NCBI RefSeq assembly: GCF_026343125.1
Contig: NZ_JAPEMB010000001.1
Coordinates: 3,167,501 to 3,231,500, forward strand
Direction of reading: 5' to 3'
DNA from: Streptomyces sp. NBC_00094
Lineage (GTDB): Bacteria > Actinomycetota > Actinomycetes > Streptomycetales > Streptomycetaceae
Length of the DNA: 64,000 bases
Below, in pieces: positions 26,054 to 34,674 of the stretch; the first letter of the stretch is position 1; each line of letters starts with the position of its first letter. A program made the position numbers and the translations under genes. The notes beneath the pieces are model-generated. The model was not told where the DNA came from. It ran no database searches and was given only the letters and a program-made list of their open reading frames with translations.

Positions 26054-27820
26054 GTGGACGCGCACAGCCGTGGACGGGCGGACGAGATCGACCCCGCCGA
26101 CCAGTGGGTCCTCAACCCGCAGACCGGCAACTACGAACTGCGACTGGACCACTCCGCTGGGCAGCCGCAGGCATCGCAGGCACCGTCCCGGCCCCGTGGA
26201 TCGAGCACGGCCACCGCGGCCGACACCGGCTACGGCGCCGACACCGCCACCGCCACCGCCACCGAGGCGCCCGTCCCCGGCCAGCGCCGCCGCCGCCTCT
26301 CCGAGCAGGGCGGCGGCGGACAGCAGCCGCCCGCGAGCCGCCGCAAGCGCAAGCAGGGCGCGTCCCGCAAGAAGAAGGTCCTCCTGTGGACCGGCGGCAC
26401 GATGGCCTTCGTCCTCGTGGGCGGCGCCACCGGCGCGTACATGATCTACCAGAAGCTCGACGGCAACATCGGCTCGGTCGACGTCGGCAGCGCGGCGGTC
26501 AAGACCGAGACGATGGACGGGCCGCTCAACATCCTGATCCTCGGCAACGACGTCCGGGTCGGCGAGGGTAACGAGAGCTACGGGAACAAGAGCAACGTCA
26601 CCGGCCACGCCGACACGACCTTCCTCATCCACATCTCCGAGGACCGCACCAACGCGACGGCCCTCAGCATTCCCCGGGACCTGAAGACCGAGATCCCGGA
26701 CTGCCCCACGAAGCAGCCCGACAAGTCGATCAAGGTCATCCCCGGATCCGTCGGGAAGACCCGGTTCAACGAGTCCTTCGGCGTGAACGGCCGGGACCCG
26801 GGCTGCACCATGCGCACCATCACGAAGATGTCCGGCATCGGCATCAATCACTTCATGATGGTCGACTTCAACGCGGTCAAGACCCTGTCGACCGCCGTGG
26901 GCGGGGTGAAGGTCTGCCTGACCAAGCCCATCCGCGACACCAAGTACTCCAAGCTCAACCTCGACGAGGGCGAGCACCGCATCCAGGGCGAGGACGCGCT
27001 CGCGTTCCTCCGCAACCGCCATGGTCTCGGCAACGAGAGCGACCTGGACCGCATCAAGATGCAGCAGCAGTTCCTCGCCTCGATGATGCGGCAGCTGAAG
27101 GAAGACACGCTGGACAGCCCCACGCAGCTGCTCTCCGTCGCGAACGCCGCGACCGAGGCGCTGACCGTGGACAACGGCATAGGAAGTGCCCTGAAGCTGA
27201 CCACACTTGCCCAGGAGATCGGCAAGGTCGACCTCAAGAACATCAGCTTCATGACCGTGCCGGTGGTCGACAACCCCGACGAGCCGCCGAACGCGCGGGC
27301 AACCGTCGTCCTCGACCAGACCAAGGCCCCCCAGGTCTTCAGCATGATCGAGAACGACGTCTCCTTCACCGAGGTCAAGAAGAAGGAGAAGGACGCCAAG
27401 GACGCCAAGGCGCAGGCCCAGGCGAAGCTCCTCCAGGGCGCGCGCGCGAAGGCCGTCGACGTACGCGTCGACGTCTACAACGGCAGCGGCATCACGGGCG
27501 CCGCGCAGTCGACGATCAACTGGCTGCAGAACGACATGGGTGTGAGCCGCTCCACCAACAAGAGCAACGCCCCTGAGAAGGCGGCGAAGACCACGCTCAC
27601 CTACGCACCGAACCAGGCCGATCAGGCCCGCAAGCTCGCGGACATGATGGGTCTGCCCGCCACGGCACTCAAGCCGGGCACGCAGAACGCCGGGGAGCGC
27701 GAGCCCATGACGCTCGTCCTCGGCGCCGACTTCAAGGGCGCGGGGGTGCCCATCAAGGGTCCGACGAAGGCGCCGGACGTCGACAAGGTAGAAGCCGACA
27801 AGAAGGTGTGTGCCGAATGA
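26054..27820 (+). CDS. LCP family glycopolymer ligase with LytR_C domain (second of five)
   Basis: 588 residues. It has a long cytoplasmic, Ala/Thr/Gln-rich N-terminus, a TM helix at ~109-131 (VLLWTGGTMAFVLVGGATGAYM) and an LCP domain (ILILGNDVRVGEGN, HADTTFLIHIS, SIPRDLKTEIP, VDFNAVKTLSTAVGGVKV, GEDALAFLRNR). The conserved arginine before the Asp-Thr is His-Ala here (GHADT). The C-terminal ~150 residues contain a LytR_C domain (VRVDVYNGSGITGAAQST). GTG 26054 has GGAGGA 13 bases upstream. It resembles the actinobacterial long LCP type. The next LCP gene follows after 50 bases, suggesting one operon. Confidence 0.94.
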   Translation: MDAHSRGRADEIDPADQWVLNPQTGNYELRLDHSAGQPQASQAPSRPRGSSTATAADTGYGADTATATATEAPVPGQRRRRLSEQGGGGQQPPASRRKRKQGASRKKKVLLWTGGTMAFVLVGGATGAYMIYQKLDGNIGSVDVGSAAVKTETMDGPLNILILGNDVRVGEGNESYGNKSNVTGHADTTFLIHISEDRTNATALSIPRDLKTEIPDCPTKQPDKSIKVIPGSVGKTRFNESFGVNGRDPGCTMRTITKMSGIGINHFMMVDFNAVKTLSTAVGGVKVCLTKPIRDTKYSKLNLDEGEHRIQGEDALAFLRNRHGLGNESDLDRIKMQQQFLASMMRQLKEDTLDSPTQLLSVANAATEALTVDNGIGSALKLTTLAQEIGKVDLKNISFMTVPVVDNPDEPPNARATVVLDQTKAPQVFSMIENDVSFTEVKKKEKDAKDAKAQAQAKLLQGARAKAVDVRVDVYNGSGITGAAQSTINWLQNDMGVSRSTNKSNAPEKAAKTTLTYAPNQADQARKLADMMGLPATALKPGTQNAGEREPMTLVLGADFKGAGVPIKGPTKAPDVDKVEADKKVCAE

Positions 27821-27870
27821 CCTGGAAACACCAGGACTCGGCGCACTGCTGATTCACGAGGGGACCTGGG

Positions 27871-29655
27871 GTGGGACAGAACAGCGTGCGTGGGGAGGGA
27901 ACGCGGGGCCGCGTTCCGCGCGCCCGTGAACTGGGCTGGGACGACGACCTGTACGGCGCCGGGGAGGCGACCGGGGCAGGGGCCGGGTCCGCGGGCGGGG
28001 GCTCCGAGGAGACCGCGTCCGCCGGTACGGCGGCGTCGACCCGGGCCGAGCGGCGGCGTGGCGGCGGCGGAGCCGGTGACGCCGGGGCCGACGGCAGGGC
28101 GAGCCACCGTCGCGGCGGTTCGCGCCGACGGGCCAAGAAGCCCGGCAAGCGCAAGGCGCTGCGCTGGGTGGCGATCACCCTGGCCGTGCTGATACTCGGC
28201 ACGGCCGGCGCCGGATACCTGTACTACGAGCACCTGAACGGCAACATCCGCAGCGGCGACCGCGCGGGCGGCAGCAGCGGCGTGAAGAAGGCCGCGCCGA
28301 ACGCGCTCGGCGACACCCCGCTCAACATCCTGCTCATCGGCTCCGACAGCCGGGCGGACGCGAAGAACGTGGCCCTGGGCGGCGGGAAGAACCTCCGGGA
28401 CAACAAGCCGCTCGCCGACGTGCAGATGCTGTTCCACGTCTCGGCGGACCGCAAGAACGCCTCGGTCGTCTCCATCCCGCGCGACACGGTCGTCCCCATC
28501 CCCGAATGCAAGTCCGAGGACGGCAGCGAGACCTTCCCGGCCACCACCAACCAGCCGATCAACGAGACGCTGGGGCGCGGCGGTCCCGGCTGCACGCTGA
28601 CCACCTGGGAAAGCCTCACCGGGGTCTACGTCGACCACTGGATCATGGTCGACTTCGCGGGCGTGGTGGCCATGGCCGACGAGGTCGGCGGCGTCCCGGT
28701 CTGCGTGAAGACCGGCGTCAGCGACCACCCGACACGGCTGCAGCCGGGCGGCTCCGGGCTGAAGTTGCCCAAGGGGACGCACGAGGTCAAGGGCAAGCAG
28801 GCGCTCCAGTGGCTGCGCACCCGGCATGCCTTCGGCAGCGACCAGAACCGGGCCAAGGCCCAGCGCATGTACATGAACGGCATGATCGAGAAGCTCCAGA
28901 ACCAGAACGCCTGGACCGACACCGGCCGCCTCATGGGCCTGGCCGAGACCGCCACCAAGTCCCTCCAGGTCTCCCAGGACCTCGACACGGTCAAGAAGCT
29001 CTTCGACCTGTCGATGCAGCTCAAGAACGTGAAGCTGGACCGCCTCACCACGGCGAACATCCCGACGGCCCAGTGGTCGCAGGACAAGAACAAGAACGTC
29101 CTCGTCGAGCAGTCGGCCGAGAAGATGTTCCGGATGCTCCGCGACGACGTCGCCTTCGACAAGAACGGCGATCAGGCCCCCGCGAAGCCGGCCGCCCCGG
29201 CCAAGCCGAAGGCCACCGCCGAGGCGCCCGGCACGCTCGCCGTGACGGTGGTCAACGGCACCGGCAGCGACGCCGAACCCGCCGTCGAGGGCCGCGCCCG
29301 CGCGATCACCGAGATCCTCCAGGGCAAGGGCTTCACGCAGGCCGAGTCCTCCAAGGAGGGCGCAAGCCGCAAGGACACCGTGGTCACCTACCCCAAGGCC
29401 GACGCCGACCAGGGCAAGGCGAACGCCCAGTCCGTGGCCAAGTCGCTCGGACTGCCCGACTCGGCCGTCCGGACCGACGCGAAGGCCGAGGGCATCACGC
29501 TCGTCATCGGCTCCGACTGGCGCGAGGGCACGGTCTACAAGAAGCCGGCCGCCGAGGCCGGCGACGTGCCGGAGGACGGCACGGAGATCCTCCGCGGCAA
29601 CGACAAGGACTGCATGTACATCTTCCCGCCGTACCAGTGGGACGGGAAGAGCTGA
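27871..29655 (+). CDS. LCP family glycopolymer ligase with LytR_C domain (third of five)
   Basis: 594 residues: Gly/Ala/Arg-rich cytoplasmic region, TM helix ~97-118 (LRWVAITLAVLILGTAGAGYLYY), LCP domain (ILLIGSDSRAD, LADVQMLFHVS, SIPRDTVVPIP, VDFAGVVAMADEVGGVPV, GKQALQWLRTRHAF) and a C-terminal LytR_C domain (LAVTVVNGTGSDAEPAV). The usual Arg-x-Asp-Thr reads LADVQ, leaving the Asp only. GTG 27871 is preceded by GAGGGG. Transcription ends at the strong hairpin at 29671. Confidence 0.94.
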   Translation: MGQNSVRGEGTRGRVPRARELGWDDDLYGAGEATGAGAGSAGGGSEETASAGTAASTRAERRRGGGGAGDAGADGRASHRRGGSRRRAKKPGKRKALRWVAITLAVLILGTAGAGYLYYEHLNGNIRSGDRAGGSSGVKKAAPNALGDTPLNILLIGSDSRADAKNVALGGGKNLRDNKPLADVQMLFHVSADRKNASVVSIPRDTVVPIPECKSEDGSETFPATTNQPINETLGRGGPGCTLTTWESLTGVYVDHWIMVDFAGVVAMADEVGGVPVCVKTGVSDHPTRLQPGGSGLKLPKGTHEVKGKQALQWLRTRHAFGSDQNRAKAQRMYMNGMIEKLQNQNAWTDTGRLMGLAETATKSLQVSQDLDTVKKLFDLSMQLKNVKLDRLTTANIPTAQWSQDKNKNVLVEQSAEKMFRMLRDDVAFDKNGDQAPAKPAAPAKPKATAEAPGTLAVTVVNGTGSDAEPAVEGRARAITEILQGKGFTQAESSKEGASRKDTVVTYPKADADQGKANAQSVAKSLGLPDSAVRTDAKAEGITLVIGSDWREGTVYKKPAAEAGDVPEDGTEILRGNDKDCMYIFPPYQWDGKS

Positions 29656-29670
29656 TCCCCGCTCCCCCCT

Positions 29671-29720
29671 CACACGACCGACGGCCGGGTCCCTCACGGG
29701 GCCCGGCCGTCGGTCGTGTG
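29671..29720. terminator. Bidirectional hairpin terminator
   Basis: 19-bp perfect stem, 29671-29689 (CACACGACCGACGGCCGGG) with 29702-29720, loop 12 bases. It lies between the convergent LCP gene and the family 2 glycosyltransferase gene. Confidence 0.9.
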
Positions 29721-29732
29721 TGTGTGTGGGGG

Positions 29733-30749
29733 TCAGACCTTCTCGGTACCGGCCTGCACCGCCGGGCGGCGGCTCGCGATGACCTTCTTCGCGAGGGCGC
29801 GGGGGCTGGTGAGGAAGCCGTAGCCCCAGGACATGTGCATCGTCGCCAGTGCCACCGGGATCTGCAGACGGGCCTTGAGCGGGAGGCCCTTGCCGGCCGG
29901 GACCGAGCCGGCCGCGATCGCGGCGACGTAACCCGCCGGGATCACGAAGCCGAGCGGGGTGAGCGTGGCGCCCACCACGAGGCCCGCGGCGATGGCGCAG
30001 ACGGCGGTCGGCGGGGCCAGGTAGCGGAGGTTGATGGAGCCCTGGTGGTAGCGGGCCACCACGTGGCGCCAGCGGCCGTAGTCCTTGTACTGCTTGGCGA
30101 GGGCCTTCACGGAGGGCCTCGGGCGGTACTGGACGCGGAGCTCCGGCGAGAACCAGATCAGGCCGCCGGCCTCGCGGATGCGGAAGTTCAGCTCCCAGTC
30201 CTGGGCGCGGATGAACTCCACGTTGTAGCCGCCCTGCTGCTCCAGGGCCTCGCGCCGGAAGACGCCGAGGTACACGGTCTCCGCGGGGCCGGCCTCGCCG
30301 CCCGTGTGGAAGGCCGCGTTGCCCACGCCGATCTTCGAGGTCATCGCGGCGGCGACCGCGTCCTCCCAGGCGTTCTCGCCCTCGGCGTGCATGATGCCGC
30401 CGACGTTCTGCGCGCCGGTCTCCTCCAGGAGACGGACGGCGGTCGCGATGTAGTTCGGCGAGAGCATGCCGTGGCCGTCGACGCGCACCACGATCGGGTG
30501 ACGGGAGGCCTGGATCGCGGCGTTGAGCGCGGCGGGGGTGCGGCCGGTCGGGTTCGGCACGGTGTGGACGCGAGGGTCTTCTCGTACGAGCTCGGCGGCG
30601 ATCTCGTCCGTGCGGTCCGTGGACGGGCCGAGGGCGATCACCACCTCCATCTCGCCGTCGTACTCCTGCTCCAGGATGTGGCGGACCGAGTTGCGCAGAT
30701 GCCGCTCCTCGTTGAGGACCGGCATGATCACGGAGACGGGGGGCAGCAT
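29733..30749 (-). CDS. Family 2 glycosyltransferase, succinoglycan-type
   Basis: 338 residues starting MLPPVSVIMPVLNEERHLRN, a GT-A domain (residues ~1-230). VVRVDGHGMLSPNYI stands in place of the DxD motif, and QDWELNFRIREAGG is the family's [D/E]D-type acceptor motif. Two or three hydrophobic helices follow (AVCAIAAGLVVGATL, AGYVAAIAAGSVPAG). It resembles bacterial glycosyltransferases that build exopolysaccharide or teichoic-type repeat units on a lipid carrier, which fits its location among LCP ligases. ATG 30749 has GAGGAAC upstream. Confidence 0.93.
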   Translation of the reverse strand: MLPPVSVIMPVLNEERHLRNSVRHILEQEYDGEMEVVIALGPSTDRTDEIAAELVREDPRVHTVPNPTGRTPAALNAAIQASRHPIVVRVDGHGMLSPNYIATAVRLLEETGAQNVGGIMHAEGENAWEDAVAAAMTSKIGVGNAAFHTGGEAGPAETVYLGVFRREALEQQGGYNVEFIRAQDWELNFRIREAGGLIWFSPELRVQYRPRPSVKALAKQYKDYGRWRHVVARYHQGSINLRYLAPPTAVCAIAAGLVVGATLTPLGFVIPAGYVAAIAAGSVPAGKGLPLKARLQIPVALATMHMSWGYGFLTSPRALAKKVIASRRPAVQAGTEKV

Positions 30750-30927
30750 GGTTCCTCGGGGGTACGGGGGTACGGGGGTCGTCCCCGGGAGACAGCGGTA
30801 TCGCCCGCCACGTTACCGCGAACGGGGGACACCGGTGCGTGCCGCATGGGTGGTGCACCCTTGCGCTGATCGTATGGGCCTACCGTGCTCACGGTTCCCC
30901 TTGTCACACCCGCGGAGGTGTCCGTCC

Positions 30928-32421
30928 GTGCCCACACCGCCCCGCACGCCCCGTCGCCGGCCCGTCCCCCGACCGCCCGTACCGGTCCGCCGGCGGCCAC
31001 GGCGGCGGCCCCGGTGGGGGATGCGGATGGCGACCGCGCTGTCCGTGGGGGTTCTCGCGGCGGGCGGTATCGGGCACGCGGTGGTGACCGGCCTCGACAC
31101 CGGGATCACCCGGGTCGACCCCTTCAAGGACATGAAGAACCGGCCGCAGGCCGGGCACGGGATGAACGTCCTGGTCGTCGGCACCGACGGCCGGGACCGG
31201 ATCACCCCGGAGGAGAAGGAGAAGTACCGGCTCGGCGGCGCCCCCTGCCACTGCACCGACACCGTGATGCTCGTGCACATCTCGGAGGACCGGGAGCGGG
31301 CGAGCGTCGTCAGCCTGCCCCGGGACTCGTACGCCGAGATGCCCGAGCACACCGACCTCACCACCGGCAGGAAGCACCACTCGCACCCGGTGAAGCTGAA
31401 CGCGGCCTACGCGGAGGGCGGGCCCGGGCTCACCGTACGGACCGTCGAGTCGATGACCGGCGTCAAGATCGACCACTACCTGGAGGTCGACTTCACCAGC
31501 TTCATGCGGACGGTGGACGCGGTCGGCGGGGTGCAGATCTGTACGACGCGGGCGGTCAAGGACCCGTACACCGGGCTTGACCTCCCGGCCGGCACGCACG
31601 AGCTCGACGGCGGCCAGGCCCTCCAGTACGTACGCTCCCGGCACATCGACGGGGCCGCCGACATCGGGCGGATGCAGCGGCAGCAGCGGTTCCTGGCGGC
31701 GCTCATCGAACGGGCCACGAGCGGTGGGGTGCTGCTGAACCCGGTGCGCTTCCGTGAGATGGCCACGACGATGCTGAGCTCGGTCCGGGCCGACGAGGAC
31801 TTCGGTACGGATCAGATGCTGGCCCTCGCCAAGGCGATGCGGGGCTTCACGCCGGCGTCGTCGGAGTTCGTGTCCGTGCCGATCGGCGACATGAGCTTCC
31901 CCGTGAAGGGGATCGGGTCGACGGTGAAGTGGGACGCGGCCAAGGCACAGAAGCTGTTCCAGGCGCTGCGGGAGGACCGGCCGCTGGCGGCCCCGACGCC
32001 GGCCTCGCAGAAGGCGGGCTCCTCCGGGAAGGGCGCCGCCTCGAAGACCGTGGTCGTGGATGTGCCGCCGCGCACCATCCGGGTGCAGGTCTACAACGGG
32101 ACCCGGACCGACGGGCTCGGCCGAAAGGTGGACGACGCGCTGCGCGGCACCGGTTTCGACACGACCCGGACGCCGATGACCGGGACCGGGCGGATGCGGG
32201 CGCGGACGCTCGTGGAGTACGACCCGCGCTGGGACCGCTCCGCGAAGTCGCTCGCGGCGGCGCTGCCGGGGGCGGAGCTGCGGGCGGTGGCGGGGCGGGG
32301 AGGGACGCTGCGGGTGACGGTGGGGGCGGACTACCGGGGGGTCACGGGGGTTCGGGCGGAGGACACGGGGCGGGCCGGGCCGTTCGAGGCGGTGACCGGG
32401 GACCAGGTGGTCTGCCCGTAG
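30928..32421 (+). CDS. LCP family glycopolymer ligase with LytR_C domain (fourth of five)
   Basis: 497 residues. GTG 30928 is chosen because GGAGG lies 9 bases upstream; the frame open from 30523 overlaps the divergent glycosyltransferase and is a shadow. A very Arg/Pro-rich cytoplasmic stretch (RRRPVPRPPVPVRRR) precedes a TM helix at ~34-54. The LCP domain has VLVVGTDGRDR, CTDTVMLVHIS, LPRDSYAEMP, VDFTSFMRTVDAVGGVQI and GGQALQYVRSRHIDG. A LytR_C domain (IRVQVYNGTRTDGLG) forms the C-terminus. It is divergent from the glycosyltransferase gene and probably monocistronic. Confidence 0.95.
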   Translation: MPTPPRTPRRRPVPRPPVPVRRRPRRRPRWGMRMATALSVGVLAAGGIGHAVVTGLDTGITRVDPFKDMKNRPQAGHGMNVLVVGTDGRDRITPEEKEKYRLGGAPCHCTDTVMLVHISEDRERASVVSLPRDSYAEMPEHTDLTTGRKHHSHPVKLNAAYAEGGPGLTVRTVESMTGVKIDHYLEVDFTSFMRTVDAVGGVQICTTRAVKDPYTGLDLPAGTHELDGGQALQYVRSRHIDGAADIGRMQRQQRFLAALIERATSGGVLLNPVRFREMATTMLSSVRADEDFGTDQMLALAKAMRGFTPASSEFVSVPIGDMSFPVKGIGSTVKWDAAKAQKLFQALREDRPLAAPTPASQKAGSSGKGAASKTVVVDVPPRTIRVQVYNGTRTDGLGRKVDDALRGTGFDTTRTPMTGTGRMRARTLVEYDPRWDRSAKSLAAALPGAELRAVAGRGGTLRVTVGADYRGVTGVRAEDTGRAGPFEAVTGDQVVCP

Positions 32422-32479
32422 ACGGGGCTTCCCGGGCACGGTCCAGGGCGCGGCTCGCGAGCGGGCGGCCCCCTGGCCG

Positions 32480-33013
32480 TCAGTCCTCGTAGCCCTCGGC
32501 GGCCCGGCGCTCGCGGAGCTCCTTGATGGCCTGGCGGCGGGCCAGGCGGTGGGTGCGGCGGATCTGGGCCTCCTGGTGGCGGCGCTTGTCCTGCTCCGTC
32601 TCCGGGACGACCTGCGGGACGCGCCGCGGCTTGCCGTCCGCGTCGACGGCCGCGAAGACCAGATAGGCGGAGCCGACCTGGGTGGCGGGCGTGGACTCGT
32701 TCCAGCGCTCGGCCATGACCCGTACGCCGACCTCCATGGAGGACCGGCCGGTCCAGTTGACCTGGGCCTTCACATGGAGCAGGTCCCCGACCCGCACCGG
32801 CTCCAGGAAGACCATCTCGTCCATCGAGGCCGTGACCGCCGGACCGCCCGAGTGCCGGCCCGCGACGGCGCCCGCCGCGTCGTCCACCAGCTTCATGATC
32901 ACGCCGCCGTGCACCGTACCGAGGAGGTTGGTGTCGTGGCTGGTCATGATGTGGCTGAGGGTGGTGCGGGAGGCCGAGGTGGGCTTGCCGGGGATATCGC
33001 CCTGATCTGTCAT
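32480..33013 (-). CDS. Acyl-CoA thioesterase, hotdog fold (YciA/BACH type)
   Basis: Hydrolyses acyl-CoAs in the cytosol. 177 residues starting at ATG 33013 (MTDQGDIPGKPTSASRTTLSH). The hotdog signature MTSHDTNLLGTVHGGVIMKLVDDAAGAVA contains the conserved Asp and His-Gly-Gly of the family; MDEMVFLEPVRVGDLLHVKAQVNWTG follows. A basic coiled tail (RRHQEAQIRRTHRLARRQAIKELRERR) extends beyond the usual fold. TAAGGT ends 7 bases before the ATG and GGAGG lies only 2 bases from it, so initiation may be leaderless. It is divergent from the fifth LCP gene. Confidence 0.92.
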   Translation of the reverse strand: MTDQGDIPGKPTSASRTTLSHIMTSHDTNLLGTVHGGVIMKLVDDAAGAVAGRHSGGPAVTASMDEMVFLEPVRVGDLLHVKAQVNWTGRSSMEVGVRVMAERWNESTPATQVGSAYLVFAAVDADGKPRRVPQVVPETEQDKRRHQEAQIRRTHRLARRQAIKELRERRAAEGYED

Positions 33014-33143
33014 GCCCTCCACCTTATGCGGGGTCCCGGCGCCGTCCCCGCGGGGTCCGTTTTGCATCAGCTTGGCAACAGGGCCGGTCCGATTTTCCAC
33101 CCGGCCTGTCCAGGGGATTCCCCCGCCCGGCACACTGGTCCGC

Positions 33144-34454
33144 ATGAATGACTGGCCCCATGACGGCGGACACGGCCGTGGCAACGCGAACTCCCAGCCC
33201 GAGGGACCTCGCCGGATGAGCCATGTGCAGCGTCCGCAGGTCCCGCCGCAGCAGCCCCCCTACGGCCGGCAGCAGCAGCCGTACGGGCAGCAGCAGTCCC
33301 ATGACGGCCAGGGCTACAACCCGAACTACACGCAGGCCCAGGGTTCGGGGTACGACTCCGGTTACAACACCGGCCAGGTCTACGGCGGCCCGCAGCAGGG
33401 CGGCGGCGGCCAGGGCGGCGGCCAGGGGCCCGTACCCCCGCAGTACGCGCCGCGGCCCGGCGGCGGGCCCGCCCCGGACTGGCGCAAGCGCGCCAAGATC
33501 GGCTCGATCGTGCTGGTCGTCGGCGTCCTCGCCTGGGGCATCGGCACCTACGCCTGGGCCAGCTCGCAGATGCGCAACGAGGTCGACCTCTCCAAGGTCA
33601 TCGAGCGGCCGTCGGAGGGCGACTGCACGACGTACCTGATCGTCGGCTCGGACAGCCGTGAGGGCATGACCGCCGAGGAGAAGAAGAAGCTGCACACCGG
33701 CTCCGCCGAGGGCAAGCGGACCGACTCGATGATGATCCTCGCCGCCTGCTCCAGCGGGAACACGATGGTGTCGCTCCCCCGCGACTCCTGGGTGACGATC
33801 CCGTCCTTCGTCGGCTCCGAGTCGGGCAAGCAGTACGCGGCCCGCGGCGGCTCCAAGCTGAACGCGGCCTACGCGATGGACGGCCCCGAGCTGCTCGTGC
33901 GGACCGTCGAGTTCAACACCGGCCTGCGCATCGACCACTACGCGGAGATCGGCTTCGCCGGCTTCGCGAACATCGTGGACGCGCTCGGCGGTGTCGAGCT
34001 GAACATCGACAAGGGCTTCAAGGACAAGAAGTCCGGCGCCGACTTCCAGGCGGGCGAGCAGACCCTCAACGGCGAGCAGGCCCTGGCCTTCGTCCGGACC
34101 CGGTACGCCTTCGCCGACTCGGACCTCCAGCGGACGAAGAACCAGCAGAAGTTCCTCTCCGCGCTGGCCAACCAGGCGGCGACGCCGGGCACGATCCTCA
34201 ACCCGCTCGCGCTGTACCCGACGCTGGGCGCCGGTCTGGACACGCTGATCGTGGACAAGGACATGTCGCTGTACGACCTCGGGAAGATGTTCTTCGCGAT
34301 GAAGGGCATCAACAGCGGTGACGGCAAGTCCATGAACATGCCGATCTCGGGCAGCGCGCCGCAGGGCTCCCTCAAGTGGGACATGCCGAAGGTGAAGCAG
34401 CTGGTCGAGCAGATCCGGAACGACGAGAAGGTCACCGTCGAATCGAATCGATGA
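33144..34454 (+). CDS. LCP family glycopolymer ligase with Gln/Tyr/Gly-rich tail (fifth of five)
   Basis: 436 residues from ATG 33144 (MNDWPHDGGHGRGNANSQ). An alternative ATG is 24 codons in (MSHVQRPQVPPQQPPYGRQQ). The cytoplasmic N-terminus is rich in Gln, Tyr and Gly. A TM helix at ~118-138 leads to a lone LCP domain: YLIVGSDSREG, RTDSMMILAAC, LPRDSWVTIP, IGFAGFANIVDALGGVEL, GEQALAFVRTRYAFADSD. There is no LytR_C domain. CACACT ends 7 bases before the ATG, suggesting a leaderless start. A good terminator follows at 34484. Confidence 0.94.
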   Translation: MNDWPHDGGHGRGNANSQPEGPRRMSHVQRPQVPPQQPPYGRQQQPYGQQQSHDGQGYNPNYTQAQGSGYDSGYNTGQVYGGPQQGGGGQGGGQGPVPPQYAPRPGGGPAPDWRKRAKIGSIVLVVGVLAWGIGTYAWASSQMRNEVDLSKVIERPSEGDCTTYLIVGSDSREGMTAEEKKKLHTGSAEGKRTDSMMILAACSSGNTMVSLPRDSWVTIPSFVGSESGKQYAARGGSKLNAAYAMDGPELLVRTVEFNTGLRIDHYAEIGFAGFANIVDALGGVELNIDKGFKDKKSGADFQAGEQTLNGEQALAFVRTRYAFADSDLQRTKNQQKFLSALANQAATPGTILNPLALYPTLGAGLDTLIVDKDMSLYDLGKMFFAMKGINSGDGKSMNMPISGSAPQGSLKWDMPKVKQLVEQIRNDEKVTVESNR

Positions 34455-34483
34455 ACGTAGGACACCTGAATAGGTAAGAGAAG

Positions 34484-34520
34484 AGCTCCCTCCGTGCGCC
34501 CGCCATCGGAGGGGGCTTTT
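34484..34520 (+). terminator. Rho-independent terminator after the fifth LCP gene
   Basis: AGCTCCCTCCG (34484-34494) / CGGAGGGGGCT (34507-34517) stem with one wobble or mismatch, followed by TTT. One of the few here with a T-run. Confidence 0.85.
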
Positions 34521-34674
34521 CTCGTTTATGCATTTCATTCCCGTTTCACACGATTACCGCGAACGGTCATTATCGGAACGCCTTTCGGAACGCCTTGCTC
34601 GCAAGGGGCCACGGCGGCGTGTTACCTCTGACACACCGCCACCGTCCTTCGTTTCCAGCGAGGAGAACTCCGCC

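Noticed and set aside
28506..30869. 787-codon plus-strand frame across the third LCP gene and the terminator
   Set aside because: Basic, low-complexity translation that reads through a strong hairpin and a gene on the opposite strand; a shadow frame.
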